From the NCBI GenBank assembly GCA_036768485.1, contig JAVLUZ010000145.1:1031165-1095164 (forward strand): DNA of 64,000 bases. Reading direction: 5' to 3'. This DNA is from Mermis nigrescens (taxonomy: Eukaryota; Nematoda; Enoplea; Mermithida; Mermithidae). The notes beneath the pieces are model-generated. The model had not been told where the DNA came from, searched no databases, and saw only the letters and a program-made list of their open reading frames with translations. The position numbers were made by a program, and so were the translations under genes. Shown in pieces: positions 22,901 through 36,430 of this stretch. Numbering within the stretch: the first letter of the stretch is position 1; each line of letters starts with the position of its first letter.

Positions 22901-23196
22901 ATTCCGACAAGAATAAAATTACATTATTCAGAATGCCAATTGAGCTATACGTAATTCACATTATTCAGAACGCCAATTGAGCTATATGTAAAAAAGCCGT
23001 CAAAGGATAAGAAAAAATTTATTCCCTTATCGTGAGTGCCGCCTAATTTGCCGTTACTGCCAAAGAAGAAAAAGCGACAAATTAGTGATTTTCTTCAATA
23101 TGCATGTTGACGAAAAAGCGCCTAATTGTTTTAGCCATGCTTGGAGTATGCCACTCATCCAAGCAATGGAACGTTATTTGGCATTTGATCCCTTAA
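16939..23196 (+). repeat. Satellite block C, dimeric higher-order repeat
   Basis: About 20 monomers between the two piggyBac-like copies. Many carry a 4-bp insertion that turns ATTAGTGATTTTC into ATTAGTACTAGATTTTC. The inserted type occurs at 17141, 17764, 18387, 19011, 19327, 19640, 20265, 20890, 21514, 21829, 22145 and 22771. Spacing is mostly 623-626 bp, so inserted and uninserted monomers alternate as a dimer, with a few runs of the inserted type 313-316 bp apart. Partners also differ in other bases, for example GAATATTGACAAAAATGCGCATG in the uninserted copies near 17.5, 18.1, 18.7 and 21.2 kb. Confidence 0.88.
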
Positions 23197-24073
23197 CCCT
23201 GCCAATACCATGGGTTGAGCATATCTTAATCTCCCATGGGTTAGAAGTAAGTTCATACTCAAATTATGCAATAAAAGTATACAATTCTGAAAGCCCTCAG
23301 TACGCTGAGCACAAAAATATACCTTGTTTTTCATAATTTTTAGTTTTACTGCTAAAAATAAGGGATGAAAATCTTTGGAAATAAAATATGGCGGCAAGTC
23401 ACGTGACTAAAAATCAATAACATTATCACCGCAGAGCCGCTGAGGAAATATTTTATCGCGACCACCATACGTGGGCAGCAAGAAAATTCTGGGGGGGGCT
23501 GCAAGATTTTTTTGAAGGTCGAAAAATGGCCTTAAAAATGGTGGTATGGCGATAAAAACACCATTTTTCGACGTTTCTCATCAGCACTATCCATTGGCAT
23601 CAAAAAATTGCGAAAAAAACGAAAAAAATTTTCAAAAATTGAATTCTGGGGGGGTATTTTGATTTCTGGGGGGGGGTAGTTTTGGTTTCTGGGGGGGAAT
23701 ACACTAAACCCTACCACGCCCAGGTGTGGCGACCACTCTATCGGAGTTCTAGTATTGCATAGATGGTACCTACCTAAATGTGCGTGCATAACTACCAATC
23801 TAGCAACACTGCTTACTTATTGTTTATGAAGCGCTACAGTAATTAGTTTAGGAACAAAAATATCAACTACATGCGGATCAGCTCGAGTCAAAAGCAAAAA
23901 TATCAAAATTCTCAAAAACTGAATGAATTGCTTTCCTGGCGCTTGAAAAAATCAATTCTATGGCCAAAAAAGAGAATATTTTCAATTTCAGCTCATAAGA
24001 CCCTAAATTCGCCAAGAAAACTTGAAAAAACTGCCGCACTAGAGCGGCATTACTACCCATAGTATTACTAGGG
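23197..24073 (+). mobile_element. Miniature piggyBac-like transposon, copy 2, carrying a nested insertion
   Basis: Same ends and orientation as the copy at 16313, flanked by TTAA at 23193-23196 and 24074-24077. Its 877 bp include a 263-bp hAT-like element plus an 8-bp duplication, so the piggyBac-like part is about 606 bp. Differences from copy 1 are mostly short indels in A-runs and point changes. It lies at the same place in the satellite monomer as copy 1, and both are preceded by GATCCC rather than the usual GATCCG. Confidence 0.85.
23466..23728 (-). mobile_element. Miniature hAT-like transposon, copy 2 (263 bp), nested in the piggyBac-like element
   Basis: Inverted relative to the copy at 7722 and the same length, 263 bp. 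A perfect 8-bp duplication GCGACCAC lies at 23458-23465 and 23729-23736. The uninterrupted counterpart of the target is visible in the other piggyBac-like copy near 16580-16600 (TTTTATC...CTCTATCGG), which acts as an empty site. G-tracts of 7-9 lie at 23491-23498, 23648-23654, 23668-23676 and 23691-23697. Confidence 0.85.
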
Positions 24074-27000
24074 TTAAATTACGATTGATGTATTCCAACA
24101 AGAATAAAATTACGTTATTCAGAATGCCAATTCAGCTAAATGTAATTCATGTTATTCAGAACGCCAATCAAGCTTTATATAAAAAAGCCATCAAAGGATA
24201 AGAAAAAATTTATTCCCTTATTGCAAGTGCCGCCTAGTTTGCTGTTACTGCCGAAGAAGAAAAAGCGACAAATTAGTGATTTTCTTCAATATGCATGTTG
24301 ACAAAAATGCGCCTGATTGTTTTGGCCAAGCTTGGAGTATGCCACTCATCCAAGCAATGGAACGTTATTTGGCGTTTGATCCATTAAATTATGATTGACG
24401 TCTTCCGACAAGAATAAAATTACATTATTCAGAATGCCGATTCAGCTATACATAATTCATGTTATTTAGAACGCCGATTCAGCTATACATAATTCATGTT
24501 ATTCAGAATGCCAATCAAGCTATATGTAAAAAAAGCCATTAAAGGATAAGAAAAAATTTATTCTCTTATCGCGAGTGCAGGCTAATTTGCCGATACTGCC
24601 AAAGAAGAAAGAGCGACAAATTAGTGATTTTCTTCAATATGCATGTTGACAAAAAAGCGCCTAATTGTTTTAACCATGCTTGGAGTATGGCACTCATCCA
24701 AGCAATGGAATGTTATTTGGCGTTTGATCCATTAAATTATGATTGACGTATTCCAACAAGAATAAAATTACGTTATTCAGAATGCCAATTCAGCTAAACG
24801 TAATTCATGTTATTCAGAATGCCAATCAAGCTATACGTAAAAAAGCCATTGAAGGATAAGAAAAAATTAATTCCCTTATCGCGAGTGTCGCCTAATTTGC
24901 CGTTACTGCCGAAGAAGAAAAAGCTACAAATTAGTGATCTTCTTCAATATGCATGTTGACAAAAATGCGCCTGATTGTTTTGGCAAAGCTTGGAGTATGC
25001 CACTCATCCAAGCAATGGAATGTTATTTGGCGTTTGATCCATTAAATTATGATTGATGTATTCCGACAAGAATAAAATTACATTATTCAGAATGCCAATT
25101 CAGCTATACATAATTCATGTTATTCAGAATGCCAATCAAGCTATATGTAAAAAAGCCATCAAAGGATAAGAAAAAATTTATTCCCTTATTCGCGAGTGCT
25201 GCCTAATTTGCCATTACTGCTAAAGAAGAAAAAGCGACAAATTAGTGATTTTCTTCAATATGCATGTTGACAAAAAGGTGCCTGATTGTTTTGGCCAAGC
25301 TTGGAGTATGCCACTCATCCAAGCAATGGAATGTTATTTGGCGTTTGATCCGTTAAATTACGATTGACGTATTCCGACAAGAATAAAATTACATTATTCA
25401 GAATGCCAATTCAGCTATACGTAATTCATGTTATTCAGAACGCCAATTGAGCTATACGTAAAAAAGCCATCAAAGGATAAGAAAAAATTTATTCTCTTAT
25501 TGCGAGTGCCGCCTAATTTGCCGTTACTGCCAAAGAAGAAAAAGCGACAAATTAGTGATTTTCTTCAATATGCATGTTGACAAAAATGCGCCTGATTGTT
25601 TTGGCCAAGCTTGGAGTATGCCACTCATCCAAGCAATGGAACGTTATTTGGCGTTTGATCCATTAAATTATGATTGACGTACTTCCGACAAGAATAAAAT
25701 TATGTTATTCAGAATGCCGATTCAGCTATACATAATTCATGTTATTTAGAACGCCGATTCAGCTATACATAATTCATGTTATTCAGAATGCCAATCAAGC
25801 TATATGTAAAAAAGCCATTAAAGAATAAGAAAAAATTTATTCTCTTATCGCGAGTGCAGGCTAATTTGCCGATACTGCCAAAGAAGAAAAAGCGACAAAT
25901 TAGTGATTTCCATCAATATGCATATTGACTAAAAGGCGCCTGATTGTTTTGGCCAAGCTTGGAGTATGCCACTCATCCAAGCAATGGAATGTTATTTGGC
26001 GTTTGATCTGTTAAATTGCAATTGATGTATTCCGACAAGAATAAAATTACATTATTTAGAATGCCAATTCAAGCTATACGTAATTCGCGTTATTCAGAAC
26101 GCCAATTGAGCTATACATAAAAAAGCCATCAAAGGATAAGAAAAAATATATTCTCTTATCGCGAGTGCTGCGTAATTTGCCATTACTGCCAAAGAAGAAA
26201 AAGCGACAAATTAGTGATTTTCTTCAATATGCATGTTGACAAAAATGCGCCTGATTGTTTTGGCCAAGCTTGGAGTATGCCACTCATCCAAGCAATGGAA
26301 CGTTATTTGGCGTTTGATCCATTAAATTATGATTGACGTCTTCTGACAAGAATAAAATTACGTTATTCAGAATGCCGATTCAGCTATACATAATTCATGT
26401 TATTTAGAACGCCGATTCAGCTATACATAATTCATGTTATTCAGAATGCCAATCAAGCTATACGTAAAAAAGCCATTAGAGAATAAGAAAAAATTTATTC
26501 TCTTATCGTGAGTGCAGGCTAATTTGCCGATACTGCTAAAGAAGAAAAAGCAACAAATTAGTGATTTTGTTCAATATGCATATTGACTAAAAGGCGCCTG
26601 ATTGTTTTGGCCAAGCTTGGAGTATGCCACTCATCCAAGCAATGGAATATTATTTGGCGTTTGATCTGTTAAATTGCAATTGATGTATTCCGACAAGAAT
26701 AAAATTACGTTATTCAGAATGCCAATTCAAGCTATATGTAATTCATGTTATTCAGAACGCCAATTGAGCTATATGTAAAAACGCCATCAAAGGATAAGAA
26801 AAAATTTATTCTCTTATCGCGAGTGCCGCCTAATTTGACATTACTGCCAAAGAAGAAAAAGCGACAAATTAGTGAATTCCATCAATATGCATGTTGACAA
26901 AAATGCGCCTAATTGTTTTAACCATGCTGGAGTATGCCACTCATCCAAGCAATGGAACGTTATTTGGCGTTTGATCCCTTAAATTACGATTGACGTATTC

Positions 27001-30000
27001 CGACAAGAATAAAATTACGTTATTCAGAATGCCAATTCAGCTATACGTAATTCATGTTATTCAGAATGCGGATCAAGCTTTACTTAAAAAAGCCGTCAAA
27101 GGATAAGAAAAAATTTATTTCCTTATTGCAAGTGCCGCCTAATTTGCCATTACTGCCAAAGGAGAAAAAGCGACAAATTAGTGATTTTCTTCAATATGCA
27201 TGTTGACAAAAATGCGCCTGATTGTTTTGGCCAAGCTTGGAGTATGCCACTCATCCAAGCAATGGAACGTTATTTGGCGTTTGATCCATTAAATTATGAT
27301 TGACGTCTTCTGACAAGAATAAAATTACGTTATTCAGAATGCCGATTCAGCTATACATAATTCATGTTATTTAGAACGCCGATTCAGCTATACATAATTC
27401 ATGTTATTCAGAATGCCAATCAAGCTATACGTAAAAAAGCCATTAGAGAATAAGAAAAAATTTATTCTCTTATCGTGAGTGCAGGCTAATTTGCCGATAC
27501 TGCCAAAGAAGAAAAAGCAACAAATTAGTGATTTTGTTCAATATGCATATTGATTAAAAGGTGCCTGATTGTTTTGGCCAAGCTTGGAGTATGCCACTCA
27601 TCCAAGCAATGGAATATTATTCGGCGTTTGATCTGTTAAATTGCAATTGATGTATTCCGACAAGAATAAAATTACATTATTTAGAATGCCAATCAAGCTA
27701 TACGTAATTCATGTTATTCAGAACGCCAATTGAGCTATACGTAAAAAAGCCATCAAAGGATAAGAAAAAATATATTCTCTTATTGCGAGTGCCGCGTAAT
27801 TTGCCGTTACTGCCAAAGAAGAAAAAGCGACAAATTAGTGATTTTCTTCAATATACATGTTGACAAAAAAGCGCCTAATTGTTTTAACCATGCTTGGAGT
27901 ATGGCACTCATCCAAGCAATGGAATGTTATTTGGCGTTTGATCCATTAAATTATGATTGACGTATTCCAACAAGAATAAAATTACGTTATTCAGAATGCC
28001 AATTCAGCTAAACGTAATTCATGTTATTCAGAATGCCAATCAAGCTATACGTAAAAAAGCCATTGAAGGATAAGAAAAAATTAATTCCCTTATCGCGAGT
28101 GTCGCCTAATTTGCCGTTACTGCCGAAGAAGAAAAAGCGACAAATTAGTGATTTTCTTCAATATGCATGTTGACAAAAATGCGCCTGATTGTTTTAACCA
28201 TGCTGGAGTATGCCACTCATCCAAGCAATGGAACGTTATTTGGCGTTTGATCCCTTAAATTACGATTGACGTATTCCGACAAGAATAAAATTACGTTATT
28301 CAGAATGCCAATTCAGCTATACGTAATTCATGTTATTCAGAATGCGGATCAAGCTTTACATAAAAAAGCCGTCAAAGGATAAGAAAAATTTATTTCCTTA
28401 TTGCAAGTGCCGCCTAATTTGCCATTACTGCCAAAGGAGAAAAAGCGACAAATTAGTGATTTTCTTCAATATGCATGTTGACAAAAATGCGCCTGATTGT
28501 TTTGGCCAAGCTTGGAGTATGCCACTCATCCAAGCAATGGAACGTTATTTGGCGTTTGATCCATTAAATTATGATTGACGTCTTCTGACAAGAATAAAAT
28601 TACGTTATTCAGAATGCCGATTCAGCTATACATAATTCATGTTATTTAGAACGCCGATTCAGCTATACATAATTCATGTTATTCAGAATGCCAATCAAGC
28701 TATACGTAAAAAAGCCATTAGAGAATAAGAAAAAATTTATTCTCTTATCGTGAGTGCAGGCTAATTTGCCGATACTGCTAAAGAAGAAAAAGCAACAAAT
28801 TAGTGATTTTGTTCAATATGCATATTGACAAAAATGCGCCTGATTGTTTTGGCCAAGCTTGGAGTATGCCACTCATCCAAGCAATGAAATGTTATTTGGC
28901 GTTTGATCTGTTAAATTGCAATTGATGTATTCCGACAAGAATAAAATTACATTATTTAGAATGCCAATCAAGCTATATGTAATTCGCGTTATTCAGAACG
29001 CCAATTGAGCTATATGTAAAAACGCCATCAAAGGATAAGAAAAAATTTATTCTCTTATTGCAAGTGCCGCCTAATTTGACATTACTGCCAAAGAAGAAAA
29101 AGCGACAAATTAGTGAATTCCATCAATATGCATGTTGACAAAAATGCGCCTAATTGTTTTAACCATGCTGGAGTATGCCACTCATCCAAGCAATGGAACG
29201 TTATTTGGCGTTTGATCCCTTAAATTACGATTGACGTATTCCGACAAGAATAAAATTACGTTATTCAGAATGCCAATTCAGCTATACGTAATTCATGTTA
29301 TTCAGAATGCGGATCAAGCTTTACGTAAAAAAGCCGTCAAAGGATAAGAAAAAATTTATTTCCTTATTGCAAGTGCCGCCTAATTTGCCATTACTGCCAA
29401 AGGAGAAAAAGCGACAAATTAGTGATTTTCTTCAATATGCATGTTGACAAAAATGCGCCTGATTGTTTTGGCCAAGCTTGGAGTATGCCACTCATCCAAG
29501 CAATGGAACGTTATTTGGCGTTTGATCCATTAAATTATGATTGACGTCTTCTGACAAGAATAAAATTACGTTATTCAGAATGCCGATTCAGCTATACATA
29601 ATTCATGTTATTTAGAACGCCGATTCAGCTATACATAATTCATGTTATTCAGAATGCCAATCAAGCTATACATAAAAAAGCCATTAGAGAATAAGAAAAA
29701 ATTTATTCTCTTATCGTGAGTGCAGGCTAATTTGCCGATACTGCTAAAGAAGAAAAAGCAACAAATTAGTGATTTTGTTCAATATGCATATTGATTAAAA
29801 GGTGCCTGATTGTTTTGGCCAAGCTTGGAGTATGCCACTCATCCAAGCAATGGAATATTATTCGGCGTTTGATCTGTTAAATTGCAATTGATGTATTCCG
29901 ACAAGAATAAAATTACATTATTTAGAATGCCAATCAAGCTATATGTAATTCGCGTTATTCAGAACGCCAATTGAGCTATATGTAAAAACGCCATCAAAGG

Positions 30001-31480
30001 ATAAGAAAAAATTTATTCTCTTATCGCGAGTGCCGCCTAATTTGACATTACTGCCAAAGAAGAAAAAGCGACAAATTAGTGAATTCCATCAATATGCATG
30101 TTGACAAAAATGCGCCTAATTGTTTTAACCATGCTGGAGTATGCCACTCATCCAAGCAATGGAACGTTATTTGGCGTTTGATCCATTAAATTACGATTGA
30201 CGTATTCCGACAAGAATAAAATTACGTTATTCAGAATGGCAATTCAGCTATACGTAATTCATGTTATTCAGAATGCGGATCAAGCTTTACTTAAAAAAGC
30301 CGTCAAAGGATAAGAAAAAATTTATTCCCTTATTGCAAGTGCCGCCTAATTTGCCATTACTGCCAAAGGAGAAAAAGCGACAAATTAGTGATTTTCTTCA
30401 ATATGCATGTTGACAAAAATGCGCCTGATTGTTTTGGCCAAGCTTGGAGTATGCCACTCATCCAAGCAATGGAACGTTATTTGGCGTTTGATCCATTAAA
30501 TTATGATTGACGTCTTCTGACAAGAATAAAATTACGTTATTCAGAATGCCGATTCAGCTATACATAATTCATGTTATTTAGAACGCCGATTCAGCTATAC
30601 ATAATTCATGTTATTCAGAATGCCAATCAAGCTATACGTAAAAAAGCCATTAGAGAATAAGAAAAATTTATTCTCTTATCGTGAGGCAGGCTAATTTGCC
30701 GATACTGCTAAAGAAGAAAAAGCAACAAATTAGTGATTTTGTTCAATATGCATATTGATTAAAAGGTGCCTGATTGTTTTGGCCAAGCTTGGAGTATGCC
30801 ACTCATCCAAGCAATGGAATGTTATTCGGCGTTTGATCTGTTAAATTGCAATTGATGTATTCCGACAAGAATAAAATTACATTATTCAGAATGCCAATTC
30901 AAGCTATACGTAATTCGCGTTATTCAGAACGCCAATTGAGCTATACGTAAAAAAGCCTTCAAAGGATAAGAAAAAATATATTCTCTTATTGCGAGTGCCA
31001 CGTAATTTGCCGTTACTGCCAAAGAAGAAAAAGCGACAAATTAGTGATTTTCTTCAATATGCATGTTGACAAAAATGCGCCTAATTGTTTTAACCATGCT
31101 GGAGTATGCCACTCATCCAAGCAATGGAACGTTATTTGGCGTTTGATCCCTTAAATTACGATTGACGTATTCCGACAAGAATAAAATTACGTTATTCAGA
31201 ATGCCAATTCAGCTATACGTAATTCATGTTATTCAGAATGCGGATCAAGCTTTACTTAAAAAAGCCGTCAAAGGATAAGAAAAAATTTATTCCCTTATTG
31301 CAAGTGCCGCCTAATTTGTCATTACTGCCAAAGGAGAAAAAGCAACAAATTAGTGATTTTCTTCAATATGCATGTTGTTGAAAATGCGTCTTATTGTTTT
31401 GGCCAAGCTTGGAGTATGCCACTCATCCAAGCAATGGAACGTTATTTGGTGTTTGATCCATTAAATTGTGATTGACGTAT
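24074..31480 (+). repeat. Satellite block D1, containing three-copy sub-repeat monomers
   Basis: Here certain monomers have three tandem copies of the 37-bp internal unit instead of two. In the monomer near 28.6 kb the units begin at 28604, 28641 and 28678. Such monomers lie near 24.4, 25.7, 26.4, 27.3, 28.6, 29.6 and 30.5 kb. Other block markers are GACGTCTTCTGACAAG, GCAGGCTAATTTGCCGATAC and GAATTCCATCAATATGC. Confidence 0.88.
26334..31473 (+). repeat. Higher-order repeat of about 966 bp (three monomers)
   Basis: The marker TGACGTCTTCTGAC falls at 26334, 27301, 28576, 29542 and 30508. Spacings are 967, 1275, 966 and 966 bp. The unit is two ordinary monomers plus one of about 347 bp with the third 37-bp copy; the 1275-bp interval holds one additional monomer. 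Unit copies are very similar, including rare variants such as ATTAGAGAATAAG and GGATCAAGCTTTAC. Confidence 0.85.
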
Positions 31481-34400
31481 TCGACAAGAATAAAATTACG
31501 TTATTCAGAATGCCGGTTCAGCTATACGTAATTCATGTTATTCAGAATTTGGATTGAGCTTAACATAAAAGAGCCATCAAAGGATAAGAAAAAATTTATT
31601 CTCTTATCGCGAGTGCAGGCTAATTTGCCAATACTGCCAAAGAAGAAAAAGCGACAAATTAGTGATTTTCTTCAATAAGCATGTTGACAAAAAAGCGCCT
31701 AATTGTTTTGGCCATGCTTGGAGTATTGCACTCATCCAAGCAATGGAACGTTATTTGGCGTTTGATCCATTAAATTATGATTGACGTATTCCGACAAGAA
31801 TAAAATTACATTATTCAGAATGCCAATTCAGCTCTACGTAATTCAAGTTATTTAGAATGCCAATCAAGCTATATGTAAAAAAGCCATTGAAGGATAAGAA
31901 AAAATTAATTCCCTTATCACGAGTGTTGCCTAATTTGCCATTACTGCCGAAGAAGAAAAAGCAACAAATTAGTGATTTTCTTCAATATGCATGTTGACAA
32001 AAATGCGCCTAATTGTTTTGGCCATGCTTGGAGTATGCCACTCATCCAAGCGATGGAACGTTATTTGGCGTTTGATCCATTAAATTATGATTGACGTATT
32101 CCGACAAGAATAAAATTACATTATTCAGAATGCCGATTCAGCTATACGTAATTCATGTTATTCAGAATGCGGATCAAGCTTTACATAAAAAAGCTGTTAA
32201 AGGATAAGAAAAAATTTATTCCCTTATTGCAAGTGCCGCCTAATTTGCCGTTACTGCCAAAGAAGAAAAAGCAACAAATTAGTGATTTTCTTCAATATGC
32301 ATGTTGACGAAAAAGCGCCTAGTTGTTTTGGCCATGCTTGGAGTATGCCACTGATCCAAGCAATGGAATGTTATTTGGCGTTTGATCCATTAAATTATGA
32401 TTGACGTATTCCGACAAGAATAAAATTACGTTAATCAGAATGCCGATTCAGCTATACGTAATTCATGTTATTCAGAATGCGGATCAAGCTTTACATAAAA
32501 AAGCCATCAAAGGATAAGAAAAAATTTATTCCCTTATTGCGAGTGCCGCCTAATTTGCCGTTACTGCCAAAGAAGAAAAAGCGACAAATTAGTGATTTTC
32601 TTCAATATGCATGTTGACGAAAATGCATCTTATTGTTTTGGCCAAGCTTGGAGTATGCCACTCATCCAAGCAATGGAACGTTATTTGGCATTTGATCCAT
32701 TAAATTTTGATTGGCGTATTCCGACAAGAATAAAATTACATTATTCAGAATGCCAATTCAGCTATACGTAATTCATGTTATTCAGAATGCCAATCGAGCT
32801 ATACATAAAAAAGCCATTGAAGGATAAGAAAAAATTAATTCCCTTATCACGAGTGTTGCCTAATTTGCCGTTACTGCCGAAGAAGAAAAAGCGACAAATT
32901 AGTGATTTTCTTCAATATGCATGTTGACAAAAATGCGCCTGATTGTTTTGGCCAAGCTTGGAGTATGCCACTCATCCAAGCAATGGAACGTTATTTGGCG
33001 TTTGATCCGTTAAATTATGATTGACGTACTTCCGACAAGAATAAAATTATGTTATTCAGAATGCCGATTCAGCTATACATAATTCATGTTATTCAGAATG
33101 CCGATCGAGCTATACATAAAAAAGCCGTTGAAGGATAAGAAAAAATTAATTACCTTATCACGAGTGTTGCCTAATTTGCTCGTTACTGCCGAAGAAGAAA
33201 AAGCAACAAATTAGTGATTTTCTTCAATATGCATGTTGACAAAAATGCGCCTGATTGTTTTGGCCAAGCTTGGAGTATGCCACTCATCCAAGCAATGGAA
33301 CGTTATTTGGCGTTTGATCCATTAAATTATGATTGATGTATTCCAACAAGAATAAAATTACGTTATTCAGAATGCCGATTCAGCTATACGTAATTCATGT
33401 TATTCAGAATGTGGATTGAGCTTTACATAAAAAAGCCATCAAAGGATAAGAAAAAATTTATTCTCTTATCGCGAGTGCAGGCTAATTTGCCGATACTGCC
33501 AAAGAAGAAAAAGCGACAAATTAGTGATTTTCTTCAATATGCATGTTGACAAAAAAGCGCCTAATTGTTTTGGCCATGCTTGGAGTATTGCCACTCATCC
33601 AAGCAATGGAACATTATTTGGCATTTGATCCATTAAATTATGATTGACGTATTCCGACAAGAATAAAATTACATTATTCAGAATGCCGATTCAGCTATAC
33701 GTAATTCATGTTATTCAGAATGCGGATCAAGCTTTACATAAAAAAGCCGTCAAAGGATAAGAAAAAATTTATTCCCTTATTGCGAGTGCCGCCTAATTTG
33801 CAGTTACTGCCGAAGAAGAAAAAGCAACAAATTAGTGATTTTCTTCAATATGCATGTTGACGAAAAAGCGCCTAATTGTTTTGGCCATGCTTGGAGTATG
33901 CCACTCATCCAAGCAATGGAACGTTATTTGGCATTTGATCCATTAAATTATGATTGACGTATTCCGACAAGAATAAAATTACATTATTCAGAATGCCGAT
34001 TCAGCTATACGTAATTCATGTTATTCAGAATGCCAGATTGAGCTATACATAAAAAAGCCGTCAAAGGATAAGAAAAAATTTATTCCCTTATTGCGAGTGC
34101 CGCCTAATTTGCCGTTACTGCCAAAGAAGAAAAAGCAACAAATTAGTGATTTTCTTCAATATGCATGTTGACAAAAAAGCGCCTAATTGTTTTGGCCATG
34201 CTTGGAGTATGCCACTCATCCAAGCAATGGAACGTTATTTGGCGTTTGATCCATTAAATTATGATTGACGTATTCCGACAAGAATAAAATTACATTATTC
34301 AGAATGCCGATTCAGCTATACGTAATTCATGTTATTCAGAATGCGGATCAAGCTTTACATAAAAAAGCCGTTAAAGGATAAGAAAAAATTTATTCCCTTA

Positions 34401-36430
34401 TTGCGAGTGCCGCCTAATTTGCCATTACTGCCAAAGAAGAAAAAGCAACAAATTAGTGATTTTCTTCAATATGCATGTTGACGAAAAAGCGCCTAATTGT
34501 TTTGGCCATGCTTGGAGTATGCCACTCATCCAAGCAATGGAATGTTATTTGGCGTTTGATCCATTAAATTATGATTGACGTATTCCAACAAGAATAAAAT
34601 TACGTTATTCAGAATGCCGATTCAGCTATACGTAATTCATGTTATTCAGAATGCGGATCAAGCTTTACATAAAAAAGCCATCAAAGGATAAGAAAAAATT
34701 TATTCCCTTATTGCGAGTGCCACCTAATTTGCCATTACTGCCAAAGAAGAAAAAGCGACAAATTAGTGATTTTCTTCAATATGCATGTTGACGAAAATGC
34801 ACCTTATTGTTTTGGCCAAGCTTGGAGTATGCCACTCATCCAAGCAATGGAACGTTATTTGGCATTTGATCCATTAAATTTTGATTGACATATTCCGACA
34901 AGAATAAAATTACGTTATTCAGAATGCCAATTCAGCTAAACGTAATTCATGTTATTCAGAACGCCAATCAAGCTATACGTAAAAAAGCCATCGAAGGATA
35001 AGAAAAAATTAATTCCCTTATCGCGAGTGTCGCCTAATTTGCCGTTACTGCCAAAGAAGAAAAAGCTACAAATTAGTGATTTTCTTCAATATGCATGTTG
35101 ACAAAAATGCGCCTGATTGTTTTGGCAAAGCTTGGAGTATGCCACTCATCCAAGCAATGGAACGTTATTTGGCGTTTGATCCATTAAATTATGATTGATG
35201 TATTCCGACAAGAATAAAATTACATTATTCAGAATGCCAATTCAGCTATACATAATTCATGTTATTCAGAATGCCAATCAAGCTATATGTAAAAAAGCCA
35301 TCAAAGGATAAGAAAAAATTTATTCTCTTATTGCGAGTGCCGCCTAATTTGCCGCCTAATTTGCCAAAGAAGAAAAAGCAACAAATTAGTGATTTTCTTC
35401 AATATGCATGTTGACGAAAAAGCGCCTAATTGTTTTGGCCATGCTTGGAGTATGCCACTCATCCAAGCAATGGAACGTTATTTGGCGTTTGATCCATTAA
35501 ATTATGATTGACGTATTCCAACAAGAATAAAATTACGTTATTCAGAATGCCAATTCAGCTATACGTAATTCATGTTATTCAGAATGCGGATCAAGCTTTA
35601 CATAAAAAAGCCATCAAAGGATAAGAAAAAATTTATTCCCTTATTGCGAGTGCCGCCTAATTTGCCGTTACTGCCAAAGAAGAAAAAGCGACAAATTAGT
35701 GATTTTCTTCAATATGCATGTTGACAAAAATGCATCTTATTGTTTTGGCCAAGCTTGGAGTATGCCACTCATCCAAGCAATGGAACGTTATTTGGCATTT
35801 GATCCATTAAATTATGATTGACGTATTCGGACAAGAATAAAATTACGTTATTCAGAATGCCAATTCAGCTATACATAATTCATGTTATTCAGAATGCTGA
35901 ATCAAGCTATATGTAAAAAAGCCATTGAAGGATAAGAAAAAATTAATTCCCTTATCACGAGTGTTGCCTAATTTGCCGTTACTGCCAAAGAAGAAAAAGC
36001 GACAAATTAGTGATTTTCTTCAATATGCATGTTGACGAAAAATGCGCCTGATTGTTTTGGCCAAGCTTGGAGTATGCCACTCATCCAAGCAATGGAACGT
36101 TATTTGGCGTTTGATCCATTAAATTATGATTGACGTATTCCGACAAGAATAAAATTACGTTATTCAGAATGCCAATTCAGCTATACGTAATTCATGTTAT
36201 TCAGAATGCTGATCAAGCTTTACATAAAAAAGCCATCAAAGGATAAGAAAAAATTTATTCCCTTATTGCGAGTGCTGCCTAATTTGCCGTTACTGCCGAA
36301 GAAGAAAAAGCAACAAATCAGTGATTTTCTTCAATATGCATGTTGACAAAAGAGCGTCTACTGGTTTTGGCCATGCTTGGAGTATGCCACTCATCCAAGC
36401 AATGGAACATTATTTGGCATTCAATCCATT
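31481..36430 (+). repeat. Satellite block D2, mostly simple monomers
   Basis: About 16 monomers of 310-311 bp without an obvious long-period unit. Many share GCGGATCAAGCTTTACATAAAAAAGCC, with others of the CCAATCGAGC type. One copy at 35341-35365 has a local micro-duplication of GCCGCCTAATTT. Sequence is regular, with few indels, up to about 36.4 kb. Confidence 0.85.
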
